A DNA stretch of 64,000 nucleotides from Nitrospira japonica. GTDB taxonomy: Bacteria; Nitrospirota; Thermodesulfovibrionia; Thermodesulfovibrionales; SM23-35. The notes under the pieces are model-generated. The model did not search any database and was not told the DNA's origin. It saw only the letters and a list, made by a program, of their open reading frames with translations. The translations under genes were made by a program, and so were the position numbers. Below, piece by piece: positions 30,755 through 41,322 of the stretch. Location: contig DYFC01000060.1 in the NCBI GenBank assembly GCA_020725385.1, positions 1 to 64,000 of the forward strand, given 5' to 3'. Each line of letters starts with the position of its first letter. Positions within the stretch are counted from its first letter, which is position 1.

Positions 30755-31525
30755 ATGAAGGCCTATAAGAAGGAAATAAGTGAAGAAGAAAAAGAAAAAA
30801 TTGTAAATGAATTTTTACCTTTTATTAAATATACAGCTCACAGACTCTCGTGGGGATTACCTCCCCAGCTTTCGGTGGATGATTTAATAAGTGTTGGTGT
30901 AATGGGATTGCTCGATGCATTGCAAAGATATACTGAGGGTAGGGTAAAGTTAAACACATTTGTTCAGTTCAGGATAAAAGGCGCAATGCTTGATGAATTA
31001 AGGGCTCATAATTGGGTGCCTAAGTCAATGAATAAAAAAATAAGTAATGTAAAAAATGCTCATTTAAAACTTGAAAAAGAACTCGGAAGAGTTCCGGAAG
31101 ATATAGAAATAATAGATTATCTTGGAATTTCAAACGACGAATATTACGAAATACTTCGTATTGCAAATACCCAGATGACATATAGATTCGAAGACTTCAA
31201 TGATAGGAATCATAATAATGAGGAGCTGGATGCGCTGGAATGCATATCTGATCCCGAGGCAAAAACACCTCTTGATATATTTGAAGAAAATGAGTTGAAA
31301 CAAAAACTTGCATCTGTAATAGAAAAAATGCCTGAAAAAGAAAAGCTTGTTTTGTCTTTATATTACTGGGAAGAAATGACTATGAAAGAAATAGCATATG
31401 TAATGAATCTAACGGAGGGAAGGGTATGTCAGTTGCATAGTCAGGCGGTAGCAAGACTTAAAAGTAAATTAACCGATGATGGAGCAAAGGTCGGAGACAG
31501 AAGCGTTGTTGCTGCGGTTAAATAA
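30755..31525 (+). CDS. fliA: Flagellar sigma factor FliA (sigma-28)
   Basis: Sigma-70 family, flagellar context: DLISVGVMGLLDALQRY, FRIKGAMLDELRAHNWVP. Confidence 0.94.
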   Translation: MKAYKKEISEEEKEKIVNEFLPFIKYTAHRLSWGLPPQLSVDDLISVGVMGLLDALQRYTEGRVKLNTFVQFRIKGAMLDELRAHNWVPKSMNKKISNVKNAHLKLEKELGRVPEDIEIIDYLGISNDEYYEILRIANTQMTYRFEDFNDRNHNNEELDALECISDPEAKTPLDIFEENELKQKLASVIEKMPEKEKLVLSLYYWEEMTMKEIAYVMNLTEGRVCQLHSQAVARLKSKLTDDGAKVGDRSVVAAVK

Positions 31526-31689
31526 GGTACGGGATTAACGTGAGAGGGAACAAAATCCGGTTTGAAATTAATGGATTTTTGGTCAAGCCAGAGAATGACT
31601 ATCTGATAGTATTTTAATTTTAAAGAATTAAACAATTAATTCCGATATAAGATGAGAATACTTATGTTTGAATAGAAGAGGTAAATAAT

Positions 31690-33579
31690 ATGTCAATCTC
31701 GAATAGAAAAATAACAAGATTAATAAAAGACCTTTTTGATATTGATGCACAAAAAAGACATATGGCTGCAGAAGTTCTTGGTGAAGGAGATGAAAGAGTA
31801 ATTTATCCATTAATTCGGGCTCTTAAAGATGATAATCCCGGTGTTCAGGATGCTGCAATGCGTTCATTGATTCGCATAGGTGGTGAAGTAACTGCTTATA
31901 TGATTATTCCTTTACTTAGAGACGAGCCATTATTAAGAAATACTGCTTTAATAATTCTGAAAGAAATAGGTGAGGTTACCGTACCTTTACTCAAGCCGCT
32001 ACTAAAGGATAAAGATTATGATATTCGCAAGTTCGCTCTTGATCTTATATCTGAAATTAAGAAATGTGACTATCCTGAAGAAATAAAAAGGTTATTAAAA
32101 GAAGACCCGAACCCCAATGTACGTGCTTCTGCTGCAAAGGTAATAGGACTTCTCCAATATAAAGAAGCAGTATCTTCTCTCCTGGATGCTCTTAATGATG
32201 AGGAGTGGGTTTGTTTCTCTGCACTGGAATCTTTATCAATGTTCAAGGATGACTCAACAATAAACTCTATAATAGCATTACTCAATAATTCATCCGAGTC
32301 AATAAGATATGCAGCAATTGATACTTTAGGAAAGATTGGTTTTCCGGAAGCTGGAAAAGCATTATTGGAATACTTTAAAAGAGCCAATGAATTCGAAAAA
32401 GAGGCGATTCTAAAAAGTCTTGTCCGGATAGGAATGACTCCAACCTTCCCTGAATCATCGGAAATCCTAAAAAATATTCTTAAAAATGGTGATTGGGATG
32501 AAAAGATGATAGCTCTTAAGGGTATCGCCGATATTAAAGATGTAAGCGCAATTAAAGATATTGTTGACCTTGCAGGTTCTTTAGATTCATCAGAGCCTGA
32601 TGATGAAGATAAACTTATTTTTATTAAACATATTCTAATGATTATAGGAAGTAATGATTCATTAATAGATGTTTTGAATGATCCCGGAATTCGTTACAGG
32701 GGTCGGAGAATAGCGGTTGAAGTTCTCGGGGAACTCGGGTATAGGAATGCTGTCCCGTATATAATAAATTTGCTCGGGATAGATTTTAGAGATGTGAGAA
32801 GAGCTGCTGCAAAAGCGCTAGTTGATATGCCAGATAAGAATATAGGTAATATCTTACTTGATGCCATTGATGATGAAGATGGACATGTTAGAAAAGAGGC
32901 GATAATTGCACTCGGAAAGATTGGCGACAAAACAGCTTTTCTACCTTTAATGAATTGTCTTTTAAAAGAACCTTATAAGGATGTTGTTGAAGAAATAATT
33001 AAAACTCTTCTTATTCTCGATGCAGAATCCGTTTATAAATATTTAAATGAATTCCCGGATTCCATTAAGGAAATAGTAGCAAGATATTCGGATGATATTG
33101 ATATGTTAATTAAGCTTTCGGAAGAAGGAAACAAAGATATTAGAACCGCAGCAATTATTAGTTTGGGGAATTTCAATGAAGAAAAAGTATTTAATAGGTT
33201 ATCTAATGCACTAAAAGATAGCGAACCCGAGGTTAGAAAAGCAGCTGTAATGGCTATGGGAAATATGAATTGTAGTTGTGATGGTATAAAAACCGCGCTT
33301 AATGACCCTGATATGTGGGTAAGGATTTATGCTGTAAAGACATTAAGCCGTACACTTAAACAAGATACGGTTAACTCGCTAAAAAACATGCTTTCAGACA
33401 GAGATATTCCTGTAGTTTTGTCAGCTATAGACGCTATTTCACAGCTTAATAAAGAAGATTCATTCGCAATATTGAGACCTTTACTTGAGCATCATGAAGA
33501 AGAAATAAGAGAAAAAGTTCACAATATTATATTTGGAAATTGTGAATATGAAGACAAAAATATGGTGGTAGTGAGATGA
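31690..33579 (+). CDS. HEAT-repeat protein in chemotaxis operon
   Basis: Many tandem repeats of type VR(K/R)AAV(K/M)ALG-(D/N). Confidence 0.88.
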   Translation: MSISNRKITRLIKDLFDIDAQKRHMAAEVLGEGDERVIYPLIRALKDDNPGVQDAAMRSLIRIGGEVTAYMIIPLLRDEPLLRNTALIILKEIGEVTVPLLKPLLKDKDYDIRKFALDLISEIKKCDYPEEIKRLLKEDPNPNVRASAAKVIGLLQYKEAVSSLLDALNDEEWVCFSALESLSMFKDDSTINSIIALLNNSSESIRYAAIDTLGKIGFPEAGKALLEYFKRANEFEKEAILKSLVRIGMTPTFPESSEILKNILKNGDWDEKMIALKGIADIKDVSAIKDIVDLAGSLDSSEPDDEDKLIFIKHILMIIGSNDSLIDVLNDPGIRYRGRRIAVEVLGELGYRNAVPYIINLLGIDFRDVRRAAAKALVDMPDKNIGNILLDAIDDEDGHVRKEAIIALGKIGDKTAFLPLMNCLLKEPYKDVVEEIIKTLLILDAESVYKYLNEFPDSIKEIVARYSDDIDMLIKLSEEGNKDIRTAAIISLGNFNEEKVFNRLSNALKDSEPEVRKAAVMAMGNMNCSCDGIKTALNDPDMWVRIYAVKTLSRTLKQDTVNSLKNMLSDRDIPVVLSAIDAISQLNKEDSFAILRPLLEHHEEEIREKVHNIIFGNCEYEDKNMVVVR

Positions 33580-34412
33580 GTTTGAATATGACATCATCTA
33601 ATATAAAACTCCGCGATGAGACCTTCAAACAATTAAGGGATATTATCTATGAAAAAAGCGGAATATTTATTCCGGACAATAAAAAGTATTTTCTTGAAAA
33701 TAAGCTTATCCGGAGGATTCAGGAAAAAAATTTTAACAGCTTTGAAGATTATCTATATTTAATTCGCTATAATTCAAACGGGAACGAACTATCCTCGCTT
33801 TTTGACCTTGTGACTACCAATGAAACATTCTTTTTCAGAGAACCATTACAATTTGATATTCTTTTTGATTTTATAATGCCGGAAATATCGAGGGGTAAGG
33901 GAAATAATAACTTTAAAATATGGTCTGCAGCATGTTCTACCGGTGAAGAGCCATATACAATTGTATTAATAAAAACAGAGAAAAAACCTGATATGAAACT
34001 CGATGTTTATGCTTCGGATATAAGTGAAGGTGTTATTAATGCTGCCAAAGCCGGTATTTATTCTTCCTATTCTGTGAGAAACATTCCGGAAACATATTTG
34101 AGAAAGTATTTCAAGCAAAACGGACAGGGATTTGAGTTAGATCAAAATATTAAAAATTCAGTGAGATTTTTAAATATAAATCTCAATGACGAAAAAAAAA
34201 TGAGATCAATGTATGACTTTGATGTTATATTCTGCCGTAATGTTCTTATATATTTTGATGATAAAGCAAAGCAAAAAGTGGTTTCACTTTTATATAACAG
34301 TCTTAGACCGGGGGGTTATCTAATAACAGGTTCAACTGAAAGTTTACACAATGTTACAAGGGCTTTTAAACCTGTTGTTATTAACAAAGCAATTGTTTAC
34401 AGGAGGACATAA
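33576..34412 (+). CDS. cheR: Chemotaxis protein methyltransferase CheR
   Basis: TTNETFFFREP, WSAACSTGEEPYTI, FCRNVLIYF. Confidence 0.95.
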   Translation: MSLNMTSSNIKLRDETFKQLRDIIYEKSGIFIPDNKKYFLENKLIRRIQEKNFNSFEDYLYLIRYNSNGNELSSLFDLVTTNETFFFREPLQFDILFDFIMPEISRGKGNNNFKIWSAACSTGEEPYTIVLIKTEKKPDMKLDVYASDISEGVINAAKAGIYSSYSVRNIPETYLRKYFKQNGQGFELDQNIKNSVRFLNINLNDEKKMRSMYDFDVIFCRNVLIYFDDKAKQKVVSLLYNSLRPGGYLITGSTESLHNVTRAFKPVVINKAIVYRRT

Positions 34413-34414
34413 AA

Positions 34415-34804
34415 ATGAAAATACTGGTAGTTGATGATTGTCCTACTACGAGAAAATTGATTAGCCTTTATCTTAAATCAAAGGGTTTCTTAGTAGTCAC
34501 GGCAGAGAATGGATTGGATGCTATAGAAAAGCTTGGAGCCGGAGATATTAATTTGATACTTTCTGATATAAATATGCCTTATATGGATGGGATTGAATTC
34601 TTAAAAACAGTAAGATCGGATCCAAATTCTTCCCATATCCCGATTTTTATGGTAACAACCGAGTCTGATCCCGAAGAGAAAGAAAGGGCATTTAAAATTG
34701 GTGCAACTGGTTATATGGTTAAACCTGTGACAGCGGAACAGGTAGTTACTGCTGTTAAGCAGATTCTTAAACAAACTTTTATAAAGGCGGGTTGCAATGT
34801 ATAA
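34415..34804 (+). CDS. CheY-like response regulator
   Basis: REC domain ([29 protein letters not shown]). Confidence 0.92.
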   Translation: MKILVVDDCPTTRKLISLYLKSKGFLVVTAENGLDAIEKLGAGDINLILSDINMPYMDGIEFLKTVRSDPNSSHIPIFMVTTESDPEEKERAFKIGATGYMVKPVTAEQVVTAVKQILKQTFIKAGCNV

Positions 34805-35186
34805 CTACAAAATGAAGATACTAATTGTGGATGATTTCCCAACGATGAGAAGAATCATTAAAAATCTTTTCAAACAGCTTGGTTTTGAAAATATTGAAGA
34901 AGCTGAAGATGGAGCAATTGCTTATTCAAAGTTAAAAAGCGGTGGATTCGAATTTGTATGTTCTGATTGGAACATGCCTAATATGGATGGTTTTGAACTT
35001 CTCCAGAAAGTCCGATCCGATAACGAACTTAAAGGCATGCCTTTTCTTATGGTTACCGCAGAGGCTGAGAAGCAAAAAGTAATAGAAGCAATTAAAGCCG
35101 GGGTCAATAATTATATTGTGAAACCATTCACTGCAGAAACATTAAAAGAAAAATTAGACAAGATATTTGAAAAATTAGGTAAATAG
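34797..35186 (+). CDS. cheY: Chemotaxis response regulator CheY
   Basis: [45 protein letters not shown]. Confidence 0.95.
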   Translation: MYNYKMKILIVDDFPTMRRIIKNLFKQLGFENIEEAEDGAIAYSKLKSGGFEFVCSDWNMPNMDGFELLQKVRSDNELKGMPFLMVTAEAEKQKVIEAIKAGVNNYIVKPFTAETLKEKLDKIFEKLGK

Positions 35187-35195
35187 GGAGAATTT

Positions 35196-36926
35196 ATGTC
35201 CGATGATTTTGATGAGATAATATCCGAATTTCTTACAGAAGCTGAAGAATCTCTTGATAAAATAGACCCTTTATTTGTTGAGATAGAAAAAAAGGGATAT
35301 GATAAAGATTTACTCAATGAAATATTCAGAATAATGCATACCATTAAAGGTGCTGCCGGTTTCCTTGGCTTCCAGCAAGTTGTTGATGTAGCTCATAGTG
35401 CAGAAAATGTCTTGAAAAAACTTCGTGACGGAGAGATTACTTTTACAAAAGAACTCATAGATGTAATACTTCATAGCGTAGACATGTTGCGGATACTTCT
35501 CGAACATATAAAATTAAAAGACGGGGAGCAAGAAGATATATCGTCTTTATTGAAAGATCTGGATGCTCTGTTGACAGACGGTCAGGAAGCTTGCGAGGTT
35601 CACTGTCAAACTATTGAAACTGAAAGCACAGTTGAGAATACAACGGAACAGGCTTCTGTTTCCGGTGAAATAGTTGAAAAGATTTGCCACGTTAATGAAA
35701 CAAAGGAAAAAGTACAACCCGAAAGAAGGGAAAGCCAACAGACTTTAAGGGTGGATGTAAGCAAACTTGATAAGGTTATGGATCTTACGGGTGAAGTTGT
35801 TCTCGTGAGGAACAGGTTGCTTAACATTGTAAGTTATCTTGAACTCAAATATTCGGATGATCCTTTTGTGCACAATCTTTTTGAGACAGTTTCTTTTCTT
35901 GATCTTGTAACATCTGATATGCAAATCGCAGTAATGAAAATGAGAATGCAACCGATAAAAAAAGTCTTCGGCAAATTTCCGCGCCTTGTCAGGGATATAT
36001 CGGGAAGTCTCGGGAAAGAAGTTAATCTAAAAATATCTGGAGAAGACACCGAAGTTGATAAATCAGTAATCGAACATATAGGAGATCCACTTGTTCATAT
36101 TATTAGAAATTCTATCGATCATGGTATAGAACCTATGGATGATAGAAGACTGAAAGGTAAAGATGAAAAAGGCTTGATCGAGATTATGGCCTATCAAAAA
36201 GGTAACCAGATAGTTATTGAAGTCAGGGATGATGGTAAAGGTATAGATTTGAATAAAGTAAAAGAAAAAGCAATTTCAAAAGGACTTATTACCCTTGAAG
36301 AAGCAGGAAGAATGAGCGAGAACGAAATTATTAATTTAATCTTTCAGCCCGGCTTTTCAACAGTTGATGTTGCGACCGAATTGAGCGGACGCGGGGTCGG
36401 AATGGATGTGGTTAAGACAAATATTTCAAGGTTAAATGGATATGTAGAAGTCAATACCAAGAAAGGCGAAGGAACATGTTTCAAAATAATTATTCCTTTG
36501 ACCCTTGCAATTATTCAGGTTCTCATGGTTGGAGCCGGGAAAGCCCAATATGCAATACCCCTCACAAATATTGAAGAAACCTTAAAAATATCAAAAAAGG
36601 ATATTACCGGTGTTGCAGGAACCAATGTAATAAATATCAGGGGAAGAGTACTTCCAATTTACGAGCTATCGTTAATTACGGGTATAAACGGGTCAAACGA
36701 TGACCCTTATCGTTATGTTGTTGTTGTTTCGATAGGTGAGGTAAAATTTTGCCTTGCACTTGATGAATTGCTCGGTCAGGAAGAGATTGTAATAAAAAAT
36801 ATTGACGGGTTACAAACCGATTCATCTTATGTGCTTGGTGCGACTATAACGGGGGAAGGGAAGGTAGTCCTCATATTGGATCCCGCAGGGATATCAAGGT
36901 ATAAACTCGGATTGATTAAAAACTGA
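35196..36926 (+). CDS. cheA: Chemotaxis histidine kinase CheA
   Basis: Hpt (MHTIKGAAGFLG), HATPase (HIIRNSIDHGIE, ELSGRGVGMDVVK), CheW-like C-terminus. Confidence 0.96.
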   Translation: MSDDFDEIISEFLTEAEESLDKIDPLFVEIEKKGYDKDLLNEIFRIMHTIKGAAGFLGFQQVVDVAHSAENVLKKLRDGEITFTKELIDVILHSVDMLRILLEHIKLKDGEQEDISSLLKDLDALLTDGQEACEVHCQTIETESTVENTTEQASVSGEIVEKICHVNETKEKVQPERRESQQTLRVDVSKLDKVMDLTGEVVLVRNRLLNIVSYLELKYSDDPFVHNLFETVSFLDLVTSDMQIAVMKMRMQPIKKVFGKFPRLVRDISGSLGKEVNLKISGEDTEVDKSVIEHIGDPLVHIIRNSIDHGIEPMDDRRLKGKDEKGLIEIMAYQKGNQIVIEVRDDGKGIDLNKVKEKAISKGLITLEEAGRMSENEIINLIFQPGFSTVDVATELSGRGVGMDVVKTNISRLNGYVEVNTKKGEGTCFKIIIPLTLAIIQVLMVGAGKAQYAIPLTNIEETLKISKKDITGVAGTNVINIRGRVLPIYELSLITGINGSNDDPYRYVVVVSIGEVKFCLALDELLGQEEIVIKNIDGLQTDSSYVLGATITGEGKVVLILDPAGISRYKLGLIKN

Positions 36927-36953
36927 TTTTCTGGTTAAAAGAAAGGATTTAAA

Positions 36954-38144
36954 ATGCAATATATAGCATTCAATCTAAATAAGGCTGAATATTCTATCCC
37001 GATTCTAAAGGTGAGAGAGATAATTAAAACACCATCGATAACAAAAATGCCCCAGACACCAATTTATGTTGAAGGAATTACAAATATTCGCGGGACGGTA
37101 ATCCCTATAATTAATCTGAAAGAACTTATTAATTCGAATGGCAACGGTAATAAAGGAGATAATGTGATTGTTATCTCTTCAGGAAAAGTACTATTCGGAA
37201 TACTGGTCGATGAAATTACAGGTGTTATTGATATCGATGAAACATTGATTGAACCTGCGCAAAAATTTCTTAACGGAAATTCCGAGCAAATAGAAGGAAT
37301 TGCAAAGTTGCCCGATAGACTTATTGTTATGCTCGATACAAGGAACCTTCTTCCACTTAATGACATTAGTTTGTTTGATGATATTGTATCCGAGTTTAAA
37401 GAAAAGGGAGAAGAAGTAGTAGAAGTGACAAAATCAGTTCAGACAATGGCGGGAGAAGTTAAAGTTAAGGAGATATGCGATGCCAAGACTTTTTTTGAAC
37501 AAAGGGGTATAAATTCCAGCGATTCAAGATATGTTATATTCGATGACATTATAAATTTTATAGATGCACTTTCAGAGCACGATTACCAAAAAGCAGACCT
37601 TGCGGTACAGAAAATTATAAAAAAAGGGCAAAATAATCTTTATACTGAAGTTGGAAGAATTACCAGAAAATTACATGATTCTCTCAGGAATTTCAAGGAA
37701 GCAATTGATCCAAGAGTAAAGGAGATGGCTACTGTTGATATGCCAAATGCCATAGATCGATTGCAGTTTGTGATAGAAAAAACAGAAGAGGCTGCAAATA
37801 AAACTCTCGGGATTGTTGAACAATATATATTGAAAATGGATGATCTTTCTTTGCATTTGCGTAACATCGAGGGTTCCGGGGAGTCATTAAAATATCTTAA
37901 AGATTTCAAGAGCAAGCTTGAAGATGATCTTACAGAAATAATAACCACACAATCTTTTCAAGATATTACGGGACAGATTCTTAAAAAAGTTATTAGTCTC
38001 GTTGGTGATATAGAAGAGGAACTCGTAAGTCTTATAACTAATTTTGGTGTAAAAATAGATCAGGGTGTAAAAGCGGATTCTGAAAAATCTGAACAAGTGT
38101 CCCAGAATGATGTTGATGAATTGTTAAAGGAATTTGGCTTCTAA
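36954..38144 (+). CDS. CheW-CheZ fusion protein
   Basis: N-terminal CheW domain (LKVREIIKTPSITKMPQTPIYVEGITNIRGTVIPIINL); C-terminal CheZ with QSFQDITGQ catalytic motif and SQNDVDELLKEFGF C-terminal CheY-binding-like peptide. Confidence 0.88.
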   Translation: MQYIAFNLNKAEYSIPILKVREIIKTPSITKMPQTPIYVEGITNIRGTVIPIINLKELINSNGNGNKGDNVIVISSGKVLFGILVDEITGVIDIDETLIEPAQKFLNGNSEQIEGIAKLPDRLIVMLDTRNLLPLNDISLFDDIVSEFKEKGEEVVEVTKSVQTMAGEVKVKEICDAKTFFEQRGINSSDSRYVIFDDIINFIDALSEHDYQKADLAVQKIIKKGQNNLYTEVGRITRKLHDSLRNFKEAIDPRVKEMATVDMPNAIDRLQFVIEKTEEAANKTLGIVEQYILKMDDLSLHLRNIEGSGESLKYLKDFKSKLEDDLTEIITTQSFQDITGQILKKVISLVGDIEEELVSLITNFGVKIDQGVKADSEKSEQVSQNDVDELLKEFGF

Positions 38145-39202
38145 TGGTAAATGTATTGATTGTTGATGATTCAGCTTTTATGCGCAATGCGCTTTCAAGT
38201 ATGTTGTCTTCGGATCCTGAGATAAAAATAATAGGAACCGCAAAAGATGGTATGGAAGCCATAGAAAAGGTACAACTACTTAAACCCGATGTTGTGACAA
38301 TGGATATCGAAATGCCTCGAATGGATGGTCTTACTGCTTTAAAAAATATTATGGAAAAAAATCCTGTTCCGGTGATTATGGTAAGTTCAATCACAACAGA
38401 AGGAGCTAAAGTAACTCTTGATGCGCTTGATCTTGGAGCCGCTGATTTTATTCCAAAGAACCTTTCCGAACTTTCGGTTAACATCGTAAAAATAAAGGGA
38501 ATCCTTACAGAAAAAGTAAAAACCATAGCCAGAAAAGGAATAATAAGAAATCGTATCAAGAAAACATCAAATATACAAAAACTACCGGAAGTTTCAAAGC
38601 ATATAGGTTCAAATGTTATTGGTGAACGAAGAATAGCTATTGTATCTATTGGGACTTCAACAGGTGGTCCTAAAGCACTCCAGGAAGTAATTCCTAAAAT
38701 ACCAAAGGATTTTCCCGTTCCTATTGTGGTAGCACAACATATGCCGCCAAACTTTACAAAACCTTTTGCGGAAAGACTGGATCAATTAAGTCTTTTAACA
38801 GTCAAAGAAGCAGAGGAGGGCGAACCGTTAAAACCCGGTCTGGTATTTGTTGCACCCGGAAAAGGTAATATGAGAATTGCACGTAAGAAAGGGATAGAAA
38901 CTGTTGTTAATATTACGGAATATCATGAAGAAGAATTTCTTTATCGTCCTTCGGTTGACGCATTAATGCTCTCTGTCGCAGAGTGTTTTCCGGGCAGAGC
39001 CCTTGGAGTAATACTTACTGGTATGGGAAATGATGGTCTTAAAGGACTAATTATGATTAAAAGAACCGGCGGTAGAATTTTTGCACAGAATGAAGAAACC
39101 TGTGTTGTCTATGGAATGCCGAAAGCTGTCATAGAAGCAGGTCTTGCAGACAAAGTTCTTCCCGTTGAACAAATTGCAGGAGAGATTATTAATGCTGTAT
39201 AG
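38144..39202 (+). CDS. cheB: Chemotaxis protein-glutamate methylesterase CheB
   Basis: REC domain; SIGTSTGGPKAL, AQHMPPNFTKPFAERL, LTGMGNDGLKGL. Confidence 0.96.
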   Translation: MVNVLIVDDSAFMRNALSSMLSSDPEIKIIGTAKDGMEAIEKVQLLKPDVVTMDIEMPRMDGLTALKNIMEKNPVPVIMVSSITTEGAKVTLDALDLGAADFIPKNLSELSVNIVKIKGILTEKVKTIARKGIIRNRIKKTSNIQKLPEVSKHIGSNVIGERRIAIVSIGTSTGGPKALQEVIPKIPKDFPVPIVVAQHMPPNFTKPFAERLDQLSLLTVKEAEEGEPLKPGLVFVAPGKGNMRIARKKGIETVVNITEYHEEEFLYRPSVDALMLSVAECFPGRALGVILTGMGNDGLKGLIMIKRTGGRIFAQNEETCVVYGMPKAVIEAGLADKVLPVEQIAGEIINAV

Positions 39203-39213
39203 ATTAGAAAAAT

Positions 39214-39438
39214 CTAATCTTCATATTCTTCAAATGTCTCTTCAAGCTCAAAGAGTAAGTCTCTAATTTCGTCTATCTTTTCAAATATCTTGTCAGCGGT
39301 ATCTGAAATATTTGCTGTATCGTCAATATTAGTTATTTCTTTTGTCTGTGTGATACCTTCTTCACAAAGATTTTCTATTTCTGAAAAACAATTTATTATT
39401 TCACTTTGCAGATCAGATTTTTTTCTAAGTTCAGCCAT
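39214..39438 (-). CDS. Small acidic coiled-coil hypothetical protein
   Basis: 74 aa helical acidic protein. Confidence 0.5.
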   Translation of the reverse strand: MAELRKKSDLQSEIINCFSEIENLCEEGITQTKEITNIDDTANISDTADKIFEKIDEIRDLLFELEETFEEYED

Positions 39439-39521
39439 ACTATCTCCTTCCGGTTAATTTTAATTTTTTATTTTATCATATAGGCTAAATAAAAAGCTTC
39501 AAGCATTTTATTATAGCACGC

Positions 39522-39647
39522 ATGATTAAAATAAATTTTTGGATAATTTTTTTTGTATTATTCACACTGGGTTGTGTCAATACACGATTATCTGGTTCCC
39601 TCTATCAGAGAAAGGGGTATCATCACGTCTTTTTTGAGACCCAGTAA
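39522..39647 (+). CDS. Small putative lipoprotein (41 aa)
   Basis: MIKINFWIIFFVLFTLGCVNTRLSGSLYQRKGYHHVFFETQ; lipobox-like LFTLGC; absent from the supplied ORF list. Confidence 0.35.
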   Translation: MIKINFWIIFFVLFTLGCVNTRLSGSLYQRKGYHHVFFETQ

Positions 39648-39886
39648 ATGAAAGCAAGGATTTCCGCGACAGCCCTGTACAGTTCGGGTGGAATTTCCTG
39701 ATATAATTCAAGCGTTGAAAGGATTTCAACAAGTTTTACATCTTCTTTTATAGGGATATTATGCTCTTTCGCTATTTGTATTATTTTTTCGGCTATAGAG
39801 CCACTTCCTTTGGCAATAATCTTCGGAGCAGAATCTTTATGATGTTCATAACTTAATGCAGCGGCTTTTTTTCGTTGATTTTTCAT
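39623..39886 (-). CDS. FlhB C-terminal-domain homologue (FhlX/EscU-like)
   Basis: APKIIAKGSGSIAEKIIQIAKEHNIPIKEDVKLVEIL...IPPELYRAVAEILAFIY, parallel to the FlhB C-terminus at 26.7 kb. Confidence 0.88.
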   Translation of the reverse strand: MKNQRKKAAALSYEHHKDSAPKIIAKGSGSIAEKIIQIAKEHNIPIKEDVKLVEILSTLELYQEIPPELYRAVAEILAFIYWVSKKT

Positions 39887-41127
39887 ATCTTAATATTTAG
39901 TTTTCCCTCAAAATTACTGATTTTATCCAATTCAGAAACAGAGAATTTTTTATCAATTAAAATAGTATTTCCAAGATTTAGTCCTGATTCTTTAAATCTT
40001 TTATCGAGTTCATTAATATGAGAGCGTAGTTGTTTTAGAAAAGTATCATTTTCAGCCCTAAAATAAACAGTGAAAGATTTATTGTTCATTAAAACCATGA
40101 TATTCAAAATACCTTGTTCTTCAAGGTCAAGATCTATGCGGCAGGAAAAAGTATTTTCTGAAATATCTTTTTTATTCTTTTTAAATCTAATATCACTGTT
40201 TATTAGTCTGTCCCAGAAAATTGGTATGAAAGTGTAAAAAGAGTCTGTTAACTTGGATAGAACCTGATAAGTCTCAATGTCTTTAATAAGACCATTTACT
40301 AACTCTAAGGAATCTTCCTTATTTTCTGATATTAATATGCTTTTTAGTTGTAGTAATTGTGCCTTTAGATCAAGCCTGGTTTCTGATATATCAATTTGTT
40401 GTTTTGAAATATCAGGGGGTACGATTTTATTTAAAATATGACTGATTAATTTTAGTTTTGTTTCAAGAATTACGCCGGTACCTTGAAGTGAATTCTTAAG
40501 ATTTATGTAATGAAATTTTTCAATATCAATAATCATATTTTTTTTATAGAGTTCAAAAGTTTTTAAAAATGATTCTTTTGAAACAAGATTATCAGGCAAT
40601 TTCTGTAGCAACTCTGTAAATCTTGAGATAATGCTTTTGCCACTTGAGCCAAGACTTTGTTTGAGTATTTCTTGAAATTGAGTTTTAATATTTGAAGACA
40701 GATTATTCAAATTATCCGGTAACTCTTTTATAAAATGTTCAAGTAATTCGAGACATTTTTGAGAAGAAATATTATTTTTAGGAAATAACTTTCCAATGTC
40801 CTGAATAATTTTATTTAAAGCATTATTGTCCGATGGTATTACTTTTTGTGGAGGTATTTCTTCTTGTACATACCCGAGAAATTGCAATTTCAATTCAGTG
40901 CCTTCTTTATTGCTTCCAAGAACCTTAAAGATAACATCGGTATTATTTTTAATCGGTATATCGGTCTTGGCAGTAAGAGTACTGCCTTTTATTTTTAAGG
41001 TTATAGCGCCGGAAGCAAGAATATCCAATATCTCAGCTTTAATTAATTCTCCAATTTTAAAAGACAAAGGTTTTCCGAGGGGTTTTATAACAGTCAAAAT
41101 ATCAGGGTTTATTCTAAAATTATCCAT
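39883..41127 (-). CDS. FliK-like hook-length control protein
   Basis: C-terminal hook-length-control-like region (IDLDLEEQGILNIMVLMNNKSFTVYFRAENDTFLKQLRSHINELDKRFKESGL); adjacent to FlhB-C homologue. Confidence 0.65.
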   Translation of the reverse strand: MDNFRINPDILTVIKPLGKPLSFKIGELIKAEILDILASGAITLKIKGSTLTAKTDIPIKNNTDVIFKVLGSNKEGTELKLQFLGYVQEEIPPQKVIPSDNNALNKIIQDIGKLFPKNNISSQKCLELLEHFIKELPDNLNNLSSNIKTQFQEILKQSLGSSGKSIISRFTELLQKLPDNLVSKESFLKTFELYKKNMIIDIEKFHYINLKNSLQGTGVILETKLKLISHILNKIVPPDISKQQIDISETRLDLKAQLLQLKSILISENKEDSLELVNGLIKDIETYQVLSKLTDSFYTFIPIFWDRLINSDIRFKKNKKDISENTFSCRIDLDLEEQGILNIMVLMNNKSFTVYFRAENDTFLKQLRSHINELDKRFKESGLNLGNTILIDKKFSVSELDKISNFEGKLNIKI

Positions 41128-41322
41128 ATACTTATTATACCCATTCGGCGTATTTAATATTCCTGCATATCTGGCGACGGAGTTGCGGTAACGGCGTCAA
41201 TCAGATTTACAAAAAGTCTTTAGATATGTTTTCTTGAATTAAAATTAATGATATAAATATTGATTCTTCTCCAATTTAGTTGCTCTAAAACTCTCTTTTG
41301 TCACTCCTCCGAAAACCTTCTG

